Assembly (NCBI RefSeq): GCF_041410465.1
Contig: NZ_CP166961.1
Coordinates: forward strand, 868,001 to 932,000
DNA length: 64,000 nucleotides
Direction: 5' to 3'
From: Thalassotalea sp. 273M-4
Lineage (GTDB): Bacteria > Pseudomonadota > Gammaproteobacteria > Enterobacterales > Alteromonadaceae
Made by a program: the position numbers and the translations under genes. Within the stretch, counting starts at the first letter, position 1. Every line of letters starts with the position of its first letter. This document shows, piece by piece, positions 41,083-49,945 of the stretch. The notes beneath the pieces are model-generated. The model did no database searches, was not told where the DNA came from, and saw nothing but the letters and a program-made list of their open reading frames with translations.

Positions 41083-41116
41083 ACAAAAAACGGCCTTAAT
41101 TAGGCCGTTTTTTTAG
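41083..41116 (+). terminator. Bidirectional terminator between convergent genes
   Basis: AAAAAACGGCCT, loop, AGGCCGTTTTTTT; strong G-C stem with A- and T-runs on opposite sides, between the DUF805-like gene and the EamA transporter gene. Confidence 0.9.
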
Positions 41117-41138
41117 GTCTATTATTTGCTTTTATAAA

Positions 41139-42110
41139 CTAGCGCTTTGTCTGTTTAATTCGCAATAAAGCAGAAACTCTCTCTCTGCTGAATATTTTAT
41201 GCCCTAGTGCCGTTAGCATTGAGCCTAATACCACAAATATGGCCCCCAGATAAGCTAAAAAGTTGAGTTTTTGAGCTTGATATAGATGAGGCCAAAGAGC
41301 ACTGGCAATCGTTGCGAACACTACGGTTAATAAAGGGGTAATCGCCAGTACCGCACTTACTTTAGACGCCGGCCAATATTGCAGAGACTCTGCAAATGTG
41401 CCATAGGCAATAAGGGTGTTGGCACAACAGAAAAAGAGTAAGGCGATGGCTAACCAATCAAATGCCTCGACCTGAAATGGTGACGATAGAGGAAAAAAGA
41501 AAAAACTGCTAAGCAGATAAATACACCACATAATTTGGTTTGAGCTAAACGATTTCAGCATTTGCTTTTGTAAAATAGCGTACGCTGCCCAAGTGACAGA
41601 AGCACCAACCATGATCGCGAACCCAATCAAAAAATCTTCTCGGTCTAGTGAAGATGTGTTGCTAAATTGTTGGTTGAAAAATAAACACAAGCCAGTGATT
41701 AATACGAATGAGCCTACCATCTGACCGCGGCTAAAAGACTCTTTTAGAATAAGCACACTACCCACTAACATCATAAAAGGCGCCATTTGGATCAGCATTT
41801 GTGCGGTTTCAGCGGGAACAAAATACAGCGAGCTTAAATAGAGAATATAATTCAAGGATAAAAATACCGAGGTGATCAGCATGGTTTTTATCAGCTTTTT
41901 ACTTTGCAGTAAGTGGGTAGGTAGTTTTTGTCGTTTAAACAGTAATATGCCAACAGCAACCGCGGCAAAAATAAAGCGATACCAGGTAATGGTATATGCA
42001 TCCATCAACTTTAATACACTGCCTAAGGCTAAGGGTAAAAGCCCCCACATAACGGCAGTGATTAAGGCGAGTAACAAACCTTTACTATTATTATTGGTAA
42101 TTGATGACAT
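41139..42110 (-). CDS. EamA/DMT-family transporter
   Basis: About 323 residues with ten membrane segments in two EamA repeats (first repeat LLALITAVMWGLLPLALGSVL, with TWYRFIFAAVAVGILL; second from about 160). Such DMT transporters export metabolites such as amino acids; no substrate can be assigned. ATG 42110 follows AGAGA; the frame is open to TTG 42119. It is on the opposite strand to the ffh-rpsP series. Confidence 0.85.
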   Translation of the reverse strand: MSSITNNNSKGLLLALITAVMWGLLPLALGSVLKLMDAYTITWYRFIFAAVAVGILLFKRQKLPTHLLQSKKLIKTMLITSVFLSLNYILYLSSLYFVPAETAQMLIQMAPFMMLVGSVLILKESFSRGQMVGSFVLITGLCLFFNQQFSNTSSLDREDFLIGFAIMVGASVTWAAYAILQKQMLKSFSSNQIMWCIYLLSSFFFFPLSSPFQVEAFDWLAIALLFFCCANTLIAYGTFAESLQYWPASKVSAVLAITPLLTVVFATIASALWPHLYQAQKLNFLAYLGAIFVVLGSMLTALGHKIFSRERVSALLRIKQTKR

Positions 42111-42345
42111 TGAATACAATCTCTATGTAGATAATTTGCTAAAATTGTCTTTGTGGTTGGCGAGAAAGCGCGATTTTATCAGTGATCATGTTTTTTCGCT
42201 CGTATTTTTTCCGATTATTTCTGGCTATTTTGTGGTTAATACTTGCTTTTTATTTGTAAAAGCGTAAAATCTGCGAGCTTTTCTAACCCTTATGGGTTGG
42301 GAAGTGTCTGGAAAATCGTTTTATAACTTAAATATAGAGGACGGT

Positions 42346-42591
42346 ATGGTTACCATTCGTTTAGCTCGTGGCGGCGCAAAAAAGCGCCCATTTTATCAAG
42401 TGGTTGTTGCTGACAGCCGTAACTCTCGCGATGGTCGTTTCATCGAGAAAGTAGGTTTCTTCAACCCAACTGCCCAAGGTCAGGCAGAAAAATTACGTTT
42501 AGACATCGACCGCATCAACCACTGGGTTGGTCAAGGTGCAGCGGTATCTGATCGTGTAGCTAAGTTAGTAAAAGACGCATCTGCGGCTTAA
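42346..42591 (+). CDS. rpsP: 30S ribosomal protein S16
   Basis: 81 residues starting [20 protein letters not shown], the S16 signature, with [17 protein letters not shown] 42346 follows AGAGGA by five bases; the frame is open upstream to 42292 but only this start gives the conserved protein. First gene of the rpsP-rimM-trmD-rplS operon. Confidence 0.97.
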   Translation: MVTIRLARGGAKKRPFYQVVVADSRNSRDGRFIEKVGFFNPTAQGQAEKLRLDIDRINHWVGQGAAVSDRVAKLVKDASAA

Positions 42592-42625
42592 TTAGCTTAG
42601 AAAATTGTGGGAGATTAAGTAAATT

Positions 42626-43147
42626 ATGAATAAAGATGTCACCCTTGGAAAAATTGGTGCTGTTTACGGCATTAAAGGTTGGTTGAAAGTTCATTCTTTT
42701 ACAGATAACCCGGAAGCAATTTTTGATTATTCCCCTTGGATCTTAGATTTAGGCGGAAAAAAACAAACAGTGACGGTAAGTGAGTGGAGACGCCATAATA
42801 ATGGTTTAATCGCTAAATTTGCCGGAGTCAACGATCGTAATGATGCCCAACTTAAAACGGGTGCTGAAATTACGATAGACGATTCATTATTACCAGATTT
42901 ACCTGAAGGTGAGTTTTACTGGCGTGATCTGATTGGCATGACGGTTGTTAATGAGCAAGGTTATAACTTTGGCAAAGTAACAGACATCATGGAAACAGGT
43001 TCAAACGATGTACTGGTTGTTAAAGCCAACCCGAATGATGGGTTTGGCAAAAAAGAAAGGTTAATTCCTTACTTAGATCAACAAGTGATAAAAAATGTAT
43101 CACTTGAAATGAAACAAATTAACGTGGACTGGGACCCGGGTTTCTAA
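42626..43147 (+). CDS. rimM: Ribosome maturation factor RimM
   Basis: 173 residues: N-terminal RimM domain ([23 protein letters not shown]) and C-terminal PRC-barrel (about 95-173, [14 protein letters not shown] ... [12 protein letters not shown]). It binds S19 and helps 30S head maturation. GGGAG lies about 10 bases ahead of the ATG; trmD follows within 19 bases. Confidence 0.96.
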   Translation: MNKDVTLGKIGAVYGIKGWLKVHSFTDNPEAIFDYSPWILDLGGKKQTVTVSEWRRHNNGLIAKFAGVNDRNDAQLKTGAEITIDDSLLPDLPEGEFYWRDLIGMTVVNEQGYNFGKVTDIMETGSNDVLVVKANPNDGFGKKERLIPYLDQQVIKNVSLEMKQINVDWDPGF

Positions 43148-43166
43148 CTCAATGGATAACTGTAAA

Positions 43167-43916
43167 ATGCGGATAGAGGTGATTAGCCTTTTTCCCGAAA
43201 TGTTTACTGCTATCACTGAGTCTGGGGTGACAGGAAGAGCAATTCGCAACGGGTTGGTGGACTTTAATACCATAAACCCAAGGGAATTTACCCATGATAA
43301 GCACAGAACCGTGGACGATCGCCCATACGGCGGTGGACCGGGAATGCTGATGATGGTGCAACCTTTGCGAGATGCCATTAATGCCGCCAAACAACAGGCT
43401 GGCGAAGATGCGCATGTTATCTACCTATCACCACAGGGACGAAAGCTTGACCAAAACGGTGTACGTGAATTATCGCAACATAAATCCCTGGTATTAATTG
43501 CAGGGCGTTATGAAGGCATAGACGAAAGACTCATTGAATCTGATATAGACGAAGAGTGGTCGATCGGCGATTTTGTGTTAACGGGAGGCGAACTGCCTGC
43601 GATGACCTTAATCGATGCAGTGGTAAGATTTGTACCTGGTGTATTGGGACACAATCAGTCAGCTGAACAGGATTCATTTTCTGACGGTTTACTTGATTGT
43701 CCTCACTATACCCGTCCAGAAGTTCTGGATGGCAAATCGGTACCTAGCGTGCTACTGAGCGGTAATCATGAAAACATTCGTAAATGGCGCATGCAACAGT
43801 CATTAGAACGTACCTGGATTCGACGTCCAGATTTACTAGCTAACCTAGCTCTGACTGCCGAGCAAGAACAGATGTTAGCGCTGATAAAACAGCAACATCA
43901 AACTTGCGAAGATTAG
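43167..43916 (+). CDS. trmD: tRNA (guanine-N1)-methyltransferase
   Basis: SPOUT methyltransferase of 249 residues making m1G37 in tRNAs. Trefoil-knot motifs [31 protein letters not shown] and the N-terminal [12 protein letters not shown] are clear. I prefer ATG 43167, which gives the same N-terminus as E. coli TrmD; ATG 43152, five codons earlier, is possible. Third gene of the operon. Confidence 0.96.
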   Translation: MRIEVISLFPEMFTAITESGVTGRAIRNGLVDFNTINPREFTHDKHRTVDDRPYGGGPGMLMMVQPLRDAINAAKQQAGEDAHVIYLSPQGRKLDQNGVRELSQHKSLVLIAGRYEGIDERLIESDIDEEWSIGDFVLTGGELPAMTLIDAVVRFVPGVLGHNQSAEQDSFSDGLLDCPHYTRPEVLDGKSVPSVLLSGNHENIRKWRMQQSLERTWIRRPDLLANLALTAEQEQMLALIKQQHQTCED

Positions 43917-43944
43917 CAGTATATTCTAGGAATAAAGGTGTATT

Positions 43945-44295
43945 ATGAGTAAAATCATTGACATGCTCGAACAAGAGCAAATGAAAACTGACGTACCAGC
44001 GTTCGCTCCTGGTGATACTTTAGTTGTTAAAGTAAAAGTTAAAGAAGGTGACAAAGAGCGTCTTCAGGCTTTCGAAGGTGTGGTAATCGCTAAGAAAAAC
44101 CGCGGATTGCATTCATCTTTTACCGTTCGTAAGATCTCAAGCGGTGAAGGTGTAGAACGTGTATTCCAGACACACAGCCCATTAGTTGCAGAAATTAATG
44201 TTAAGCGTCGTGGTGACGTGCGTCAAGCTAAGCTTTACTACCTACGTGAACTTTCTGGTAAGAAAGCACGTATCAAGGAAAAGTTGGCTAAGTAA
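43945..44295 (+). CDS. rplS: 50S ribosomal protein L19
   Basis: 116 residues, standard length, with [32 protein letters not shown] core and the [28 protein letters not shown]-terminus of L19. It closes the rpsP operon and is followed by a strong terminator. Confidence 0.97.
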   Translation: MSKIIDMLEQEQMKTDVPAFAPGDTLVVKVKVKEGDKERLQAFEGVVIAKKNRGLHSSFTVRKISSGEGVERVFQTHSPLVAEINVKRRGDVRQAKLYYLRELSGKKARIKEKLAK

Positions 44296-44317
44296 TCTCA
44301 TTACTTATGACCCAATG

Positions 44318-44353
44318 AAAATGCCAGTCAGACACCTGACTGGCATTTTTTTT
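44318..44353 (+). terminator. Intrinsic terminator of the rpsP-rplS operon
   Basis: ATGCCAGTCAG, loop ACAC, CTGACTGGCAT and eight T: an 11-bp perfect stem, 25 bases after rplS. Confidence 0.95.
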
Positions 44354-44401
44354 AGATAAAATTTAGGTTGCTTTCGGTGTCTTAACCTTTGCCTTTTTCG
44401 G

Positions 44402-44416
44402 TTAATGGGATTGGTA
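44402..44416 (+). repeat. Dispersed motif TTAATGGGATTGGTA
   Basis: The same 15 bases occur at 23684-23698; close variants lie at 38414-38428, 10484-10498 and, on the other strand, near 63135-63150. It lies in the 450-base gene-free stretch 44296-44744, which also holds the rplS terminator and the Tyr-rich leader. Confidence 0.5.
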
Positions 44417-44615
44417 TAAGTATTGGCTGAGAAAAAGTTTTCAGGCTTATTTTGATTAAAACCGTTTTTTTCCTTGCAAGCCAGTGGGAAAAGTTTTAAT
44501 AATAAAGTACTCGGACGAGTCGGTATTTTGCAGATGTCTGTCAAGGGGAACAATCTTCTTCTAGCTCATTGGCTGTAAATACCAACCAATAATTTTGATT
44601 GCAACGCACAAAGAT

Positions 44616-44678
44616 ATGAATAACCTCTACCAACAATTCAAATTTCGATATTATCGCCATACCTATCTTTATTGGTAA
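44616..44678 (+). CDS. Tyr-rich leader peptide ahead of the DAHP synthase gene (predicted)
   Basis: A 20-codon frame starting ATG 44616 and stopping at TAA 44676-44678 encodes a peptide with five Tyr, two Phe and one Trp (core FKFRYYRHTYLYW). Eight of the 20 residues are aromatic, which is very unlikely by chance and mirrors leader peptides of attenuated amino acid operons. It lies 66 bases ahead of a DAHP synthase-tyrA pair, so tyrosine supply would be the natural signal. A perfect hairpin GTAAGT/ACTTAC starts at its stop codon, but no hairpin with a T-run follows, so the mechanism may be Rho-dependent or translational. Confidence 0.6.
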   Translation: MNNLYQQFKFRYYRHTYLYW

Positions 44679-44744
44679 GTCTGTACTTACTTCGTTACAC
44701 CCTGCATTTTATTTTTCACCACAACTTTTTATACGGAAACCGCT

Positions 44745-45830
44745 ATGCCGACTGCCATGCACAATGGAAAACTGAATGATATTCACGTTAATTCTGAAGA
44801 AGTATTAATGACCCCAAATGAATTAAAACAACTTTTGCCTTTATCCGATAAAGGTCGAGAGTTTATTCTCGATGCGAGGCAAAGTATTGCCAATATCATT
44901 CATAAAAATGATCCTCGCTTATTGGTCATCTCAGGTCCATGCTCTGTACATGATATTGAAGCAGCAAAAGAATATGGGCGTAAATTAAAGGCATTACACG
45001 ACGAATATAAAGATACTTTGTACATTGTGATGCGAGTGTATTTTGAAAAACCACGTACTACGGTGGGGTGGAAAGGCTTAATTAACGATCCCCACATGGA
45101 CGGCAGTTTTGATGTTGAACAGGGCTTAAAAACCGCTCGTGAGTTATTGATTTATTTGACGGAACTTGGCTTGCCACTCGCAACCGAAGCATTAGATCCG
45201 ATATCGCCACAATACTTAGCCGAACTTTTTAGTTGGTCGGCTATTGGTGCTCGTACTACCGAGTCGCAAACACACCGCGAAATGGCCAGTGGTTTATCGA
45301 TGCCAATTGGTTTTAAAAATGGTACCAATGGTAGCTTGGATGTGGCGATTAATGCGATGCAATCAGCGGCATCCCCACATCGTTTTATGGGCATAAACCT
45401 TGAAGGGCAAGTGGCATTGTTGCGCACTTCAGGTAACCCAGATGGGCATGTGATTTTACGTGGTGGTAAACAGCCTAATTACGACTCGGTTAATGTTGCC
45501 CTATGCGAACAAAGTCTAGAGCAAGCCAAGCTTGAAAAAGCCTTAGTGGTGGATTGCAGTCATGCCAATTCAAGTAAAGATCACAATCGTCAACCACTTG
45601 TCGCGGATAATGTATTTAATCAAATTTGTGATGGTAATAAGTCCATTATAGGTATTATGTTAGAAAGCCATCTTAATGGTGGTAATCAAAGTTCTGACTT
45701 ACCAAAAGAGCAATTAACCTATGGTGTATCGGTGACCGATGCCTGCATTGATTGGCAAACTACCGCCGATTTATTAGCAAAAGCACACGCTAAGCTTGGC
45801 AAAGTGCTACCACAACGAATAGGCAATTAA
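44745..45830 (+). CDS. aroF: 3-deoxy-7-phosphoheptulonate (DAHP) synthase, probably the tyrosine-sensitive type
   Basis: Class I DAHP synthase of 361 residues, first step of the shikimate pathway. Signature segments are [42 protein letters not shown], the [18 protein letters not shown] block and [11 protein letters not shown] (metal-binding Cys in GPCS and His in DCSH). The immediate partner tyrA (14-base gap) and the Tyr-rich leader support the Tyr-regulated isozyme AroF; feedback specificity itself is not proven by sequence. GGA lies nine bases ahead of the ATG. Confidence 0.92.
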   Translation: MPTAMHNGKLNDIHVNSEEVLMTPNELKQLLPLSDKGREFILDARQSIANIIHKNDPRLLVISGPCSVHDIEAAKEYGRKLKALHDEYKDTLYIVMRVYFEKPRTTVGWKGLINDPHMDGSFDVEQGLKTARELLIYLTELGLPLATEALDPISPQYLAELFSWSAIGARTTESQTHREMASGLSMPIGFKNGTNGSLDVAINAMQSAASPHRFMGINLEGQVALLRTSGNPDGHVILRGGKQPNYDSVNVALCEQSLEQAKLEKALVVDCSHANSSKDHNRQPLVADNVFNQICDGNKSIIGIMLESHLNGGNQSSDLPKEQLTYGVSVTDACIDWQTTADLLAKAHAKLGKVLPQRIGN

Positions 45831-45844
45831 GCGCAGGCCAAGTT

Positions 45845-46969
45845 ATGGAATCGTTCGAACAAAATTTGCAGCAATGTCGTGATCAAATTGATCTTATTGA
45901 CCAAGAGCTAGTCACCTTATTAGCCAAACGACGCCAGGTCACCAGTAAAGTAGGTGAATTAAAAAGCCAAGTTGGTATGCCTATTTTTGCACCCGAGCGA
46001 GAGGCTCAATTATTACTTAAGTTACGTGCACAGGCCACTAGCGTTGGAGTCAATGAAGATATGATTGAAGATGTCTTTCGTCGCATCATGCGTGACTCCT
46101 ATTCTTCGCAAGATGCCAAAGGCTATCGCTGTGTTAATCCTGGTGCGGGTGATGTTGTTATTATCGGTGGGTATGGGCAACTCGGTGGGGTATTTGTTGA
46201 CTTGTTTGCCCGCACGGGCTATCAAGTTAAAATACTCGATAAAGATGACTGGCAGCACAGTGAGGCGATTTTAAAAGATGCAGGCTTGGTAATCGTCGCC
46301 GTCCCAATCAACATAACTCAAGCTATTATTGAAAAATTAACCCAGTTACCCAAAAATTGCATTTTAGCCGATTTAACCAGTGTCAAACAGTCACCACTAA
46401 ATACGATGTTAAAAGTACATCAAGGCCCCGTGGTTGGTTTGCATCCGATGTTTGGTCCCGATGTTACAGGGATGATCAAGCAAACGATCATTGTATGCCA
46501 TGGTCGTATGCCTCAACAATACCAATGGCTGCTTGACCAACTGCAGGTTTGGGGGGCGAATAACTTTATCACCAGCTCGGCTGAACATGACGAGGCGATG
46601 GCCATGGTACAGGTCATGCGTCACTTTTCGACGGTGTGTTATGGCGCCCATTTAGTGGCAGAAAATGTCGACTTAGAAAAATTATTGGCAATGAGTTCGC
46701 CTATATATCGCCTTGAATTAGTGATGGTTGGGCGTTTGTTTGCGCAAGACCCTCATTTATACGCCGATATCATCTTTGCCAATCCTGCACATGTTGAAAT
46801 GATGAAGCGATTTGCCAGTCGCTTCGTAGATTTGTTAACCTCGGTAGAGCAAGGTAACAAGCAAGAATTTATCGACACCTTCGAGCAGGTCGCCAATTGG
46901 TTTGGCGATGATGCGAACAGCTTCTTACGTGAGTCGCGTTCATTATTAGAAAAAGCTAAGGACAAGTGA
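45845..46969 (+). CDS. tyrA: Bifunctional chorismate mutase/prephenate dehydrogenase
   Basis: 374 residues: an AroQ chorismate mutase domain (1-90, [25 protein letters not shown]) fused to an NAD-dependent prephenate dehydrogenase with [21 protein letters not shown] near residues 103-123 and [10 protein letters not shown] as the substrate region. Makes 4-hydroxyphenylpyruvate for tyrosine. Co-transcribed with the DAHP synthase gene; its stop codon overlaps the ATG of the next gene by one base (TGATG). Confidence 0.95.
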   Translation: MESFEQNLQQCRDQIDLIDQELVTLLAKRRQVTSKVGELKSQVGMPIFAPEREAQLLLKLRAQATSVGVNEDMIEDVFRRIMRDSYSSQDAKGYRCVNPGAGDVVIIGGYGQLGGVFVDLFARTGYQVKILDKDDWQHSEAILKDAGLVIVAVPINITQAIIEKLTQLPKNCILADLTSVKQSPLNTMLKVHQGPVVGLHPMFGPDVTGMIKQTIIVCHGRMPQQYQWLLDQLQVWGANNFITSSAEHDEAMAMVQVMRHFSTVCYGAHLVAENVDLEKLLAMSSPIYRLELVMVGRLFAQDPHLYADIIFANPAHVEMMKRFASRFVDLLTSVEQGNKQEFIDTFEQVANWFGDDANSFLRESRSLLEKAKDK

Positions 46970-47478
46970 TGTTATTTCGAACCACAGATAATCGATTTAA
47001 AACAACCGTGAGTTGGGGTTGCTGGTTAGTTCTTTTAAGTCTTTTTAAGCCTGTGATGGCGGCCAATAAGGTAGATGTTGATCTGGTTGGTAAAACCACT
47101 AAAGTGGCATTACATAGTCAATTTGACGATTTTGCTAACAGCTATTTTAATTACATACCAAGTGATGATGAAGTCAAAGCCGCGAAAACCTTACCTCAAG
47201 ATGTGCACATAGATGTGTATTTTGCGACCTGGTGTCATGACAGTCAGCGTGAAGTACCTCGCTTATTAAAAATATTTAATGATCACGGTCATCAAATAAA
47301 CTTAATAGCTTTAGATAGACACAAATCGGACCCTTTAGGTCTGGCTGAGTCGCATCAAGTTAAATACACCCCTACCATCATTATGTACGCTAAAGAAAAA
47401 GAGCTTGGCCGTATTATCGAAGTACCTAATAAGAGTTTATCCGAAGATTTATTAGAATTTTGGCAAGTATCACAATAA
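46969..47478 (+). CDS. Thioredoxin-like periplasmic protein with a single Cys
   Basis: About 169 residues. A signal peptide (SWGCWLVLLSLFKPVMAA) precedes a thioredoxin-like domain: VYFATWCHDSQREVPRLLKIF matches the WCxxC region, but the second Cys is Ser, and KYTPTIIMYAKEKELGRI contains the expected cis-Pro. With only one Cys it cannot form the usual disulphide; it may be a reductase variant or a binding protein. It is coupled to tyrA by a one-base overlap (start ATG 46969; GTG 46966 is also in frame). The link with tyrosine synthesis is unclear. Confidence 0.75.
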   Translation: MLFRTTDNRFKTTVSWGCWLVLLSLFKPVMAANKVDVDLVGKTTKVALHSQFDDFANSYFNYIPSDDEVKAAKTLPQDVHIDVYFATWCHDSQREVPRLLKIFNDHGHQINLIALDRHKSDPLGLAESHQVKYTPTIIMYAKEKELGRIIEVPNKSLSEDLLEFWQVSQ

Positions 47479-47514
47479 ACCTTATTGGTTTAGTATTGAT
47501 CTTATAATTCTGGC

Positions 47515-47952
47515 TCAGTGTAATTGTTTTAGCGTTTTGAGAACCAGCTTTCGACTTTCACTGATTTCCTTTGTTAATAAATCAACGCTTTCTTTGTTGT
47601 TGTCGACTTGTTGCCAGTGTTGTTGCCAAGTGCTTTTTAGGTCGTCTATTTGGCTTTCGGTTTGTGGCGAAATGGTTTGTGCTAAGTCCTCCATATAGAG
47701 GACATAGCTCCAGCCTTTTATCGGGTCTTGTTTGGTATTGTTGTCGTCGTAAAAAGCGTAATCAATTAATAACTGTAATTGTGTTAACGACATTAACACT
47801 TCAAACGATGAGGTTCTAACGTTGCGATTGTATTCAGTGACCTCATTACGCCAAGTATTATAAGCCAGCGACGAAACGGCTATAAACAGGCTTATGATGG
47901 CGATGAGATGGTTTTTGAGTTGTTGCTGTATACTTACTTTCGACGCATTCAT
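47515..47952 (-). CDS. Hypothetical membrane-anchored protein
   Basis: 145 residues, not recognised. Residues about 13-30 (HLIAIISLFIAVSSLAYNTW) form one membrane helix; the rest is a soluble, mainly helical domain rich in Gln, Asp and Lys. It is convergent with the thioredoxin-like gene and ends only 36 bases from it. It is on the same strand as the next gene (48040), 87 bases downstream of that gene's stop codon. Confidence 0.65.
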   Translation of the reverse strand: MNASKVSIQQQLKNHLIAIISLFIAVSSLAYNTWRNEVTEYNRNVRTSSFEVLMSLTQLQLLIDYAFYDDNNTKQDPIKGWSYVLYMEDLAQTISPQTESQIDDLKSTWQQHWQQVDNNKESVDLLTKEISESRKLVLKTLKQLH

Positions 47953-48039
47953 ATCGGCTAGGCACTTTAGGGCTTGTGATGTCTTTCAATATCTAGCTGA
48001 GAACAAGACCAGAGTCAAACTCTGGTCTGGTAAGTTCAA

Positions 48040-48708
48040 TTAATGCGATTCAAGTGCCATAGTTGTGGCGTTTTCGATTTGCTCAAATAATATCTTGGCA
48101 ATCTCACTGGCAAGTTTATTGGCATCAACGCCTTGCTCACCGCCAATAAATTCTAACGCAATAGGCGTTGTGCTGGGGTGAATAGGGGGAATGCTTTGGT
48201 CCGTAAATTCTATAGTTAAATCATTGATTATAAGTGATTTAATAGAAATCTTTGTAACCTTTTTTTTCTTACTCTTGGTCGGCTTCTCTTGAGCATCATT
48301 TGGGCTATTGGTTTGTTCGATAAAAGCAAGGATGTCGGCAATATTGCTCTGATTGTTTTGCCTTAATTCAACAAACGCGTGCACCTTGTTTATTCGAACA
48401 GAGTCGATAACCACAAAGGCGGCTGTTAAGGTTTCTGGATTAATATCAATTAACACCTCATCTATGGCTAATAGATTGGCTTGTTTTTGATTTTCGTTGT
48501 TTGCCACCGTTAGACCATAAAGCGTTCCCACACCTTGAGGCATATTCATTTCAACCTTTGCGAGCTGAACCTCACGAGAAAGGGCGTTGCTGCTATGCAG
48601 TTCTACTTGTGATTTTACAAAGCCATTCCAGTCGGCTGATGCTAGATACCATAGCATCGCGCCAAAAAAAGCCAGTAAAAGGGCGGCAACGATAGCGAGC
48701 TTGTTCAT
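48040..48708 (-). CDS. Hypothetical AsmA/DUF748-like single-pass protein
   Basis: 222 residues. An N-terminal membrane anchor (LAIVAALLLAFFGAMLWYLA, about 4-23) is followed by segments reminiscent of AsmA/DUF748 proteins: LHSSNALSREVQLAKVEMNMPQGVGTLYGLTVAN and INPETLTAAFVVIDSVRINKVHAFVEL, then a Lys-rich loop (KSKKKKVTK) and IKSLIINDLTIEFTD. Such proteins span the periplasm and take part in envelope lipid transport; here the domain is short, so the assignment is tentative. Confidence 0.7.
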   Translation of the reverse strand: MNKLAIVAALLLAFFGAMLWYLASADWNGFVKSQVELHSSNALSREVQLAKVEMNMPQGVGTLYGLTVANNENQKQANLLAIDEVLIDINPETLTAAFVVIDSVRINKVHAFVELRQNNQSNIADILAFIEQTNSPNDAQEKPTKSKKKKVTKISIKSLIINDLTIEFTDQSIPPIHPSTTPIALEFIGGEQGVDANKLASEIAKILFEQIENATTMALESH

Positions 48709-48874
48709 TTTATTTCCTTGGTTTCATTAGGGAATTTAACAGGTGTTGGGGTGATTATAGCTTGTTACGACGCTCAATTTAACCTGAGAAAATTGTAACT
48801 CAGCGTAAACTTATCGTTTTGTACCATAAACTAGGCTATATTGCCGTCAGTTTAATTTTTACAAGAGCTTTTTT

Positions 48875-49945
48875 ATGGACAATGCAAACTCTTCTCGTCT
48901 TCCATTAATTCTTTTATCTGCCGTTTTGGTGGTGTTATTAATTTTTTTAAATTGGCCTAAACCTAATCAAAGTGTTGAGCGCCGAGCCCGGGTGGTAACC
49001 GTAAAAACCACCAATGTAATAGAAGCCAAATTTGTTGATGAAGTAGAAGCTTTAGGTACTGCGAAAGCGAACGAACAAGTCAATATTACAGCTCAATACT
49101 CGGACCTTGTTGAAAGTATTCACTTTAGTGACGGTGATCGAGTTAAAAAAGGTGATATCTTAGTTGAACTCGTCAAAGCTGAAGAGCAAGCAAAGGTTAA
49201 AGAGCTTGAAGCTAATTTAGCCGAGTCGACGGCACAGTTAAACCGTTATAAAGAACTGTTGCAAAAGAAAGTGGCTGCGATATCAGAACTTGATGATCAA
49301 AAAGCCAAAACGGATGCCATTGTCGCCCGATTATCGAGTGCTCAGGCGGTTTTAGATAGTTTAACCATTCGAGCGCCATTTGATGGACAACTTGGCTTTA
49401 GACAAGTGAGTGTGGGGGCATTGGTCCGTAATGGCGATGTGATCACCAGCTTGGATGACTTAGACACTATTAAAGTCGACTTTGCTATTCCTGAGCGATT
49501 TTTGCCAACGTTAAAAATTGGTCAATCAATTGAAGCGGGTAATATTGCTTACAACGATAAAACCTTTGAAGGCAAAGTCACGAGCATCGCCTCGCGTGTT
49601 GACCCAAGTACGCGTACCATCGTTATTCGAGCAGAAATTCCAAACCCTGAACTTAAATTACGCCCAGGTATGTTAATGACCATTTCCTTAGTGCGCAATG
49701 TTGAGCAAGTGTTGCAACTTCCAGAAAGTGCGGTGATCCCATTTGAAGACCGTCATTTTGTCTTTGTCGTTGAGGACAATGTAGCTAAACGTAAGTACAT
49801 CGAAGTCGGTCGCAGAAAACCTGGGGTTGTTGAAATATTATCGGGTCTTGAACAAGATGAACAAGTGGTTATTGAAGGCGCTTTAAAGCTGCGTGATGGC
49901 GCGCAAGTAAAGTTAGATAATGAATTTTCAGGGAGTGGTTTATGA
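48875..49945 (+). CDS. RND efflux periplasmic adaptor (membrane fusion protein)
   Basis: 356 residues. An N-terminal helix (LPLILLSAVLVVLLIFLNW) anchors it in the inner membrane. Then come the split lipoyl domain (ANEQVNITAQYSDLVESIHFSDGDRVKKGDILVEL), a helical hairpin (about 105-155), the second lipoyl half with IRAPFDGQLGFRQVSVGALV and a beta-barrel domain. It links the RND pump to an outer membrane channel. Its stop overlaps the pump gene start by four bases (ATGA). No TolC-like gene is nearby. Confidence 0.92.
   Translation: MDNANSSRLPLILLSAVLVVLLIFLNWPKPNQSVERRARVVTVKTTNVIEAKFVDEVEALGTAKANEQVNITAQYSDLVESIHFSDGDRVKKGDILVELVKAEEQAKVKELEANLAESTAQLNRYKELLQKKVAAISELDDQKAKTDAIVARLSSAQAVLDSLTIRAPFDGQLGFRQVSVGALVRNGDVITSLDDLDTIKVDFAIPERFLPTLKIGQSIEAGNIAYNDKTFEGKVTSIASRVDPSTRTIVIRAEIPNPELKLRPGMLMTISLVRNVEQVLQLPESAVIPFEDRHFVFVVEDNVAKRKYIEVGRRKPGVVEILSGLEQDEQVVIEGALKLRDGAQVKLDNEFSGSGL

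Noticed and set aside
44555-44600. TGTAAATACCAACC as a possible TyrR box upstream of the DAHP synthase gene
   Set aside because: Only the left half (TGTAAA) is present; no TTTACA partner lies at the proper distance.
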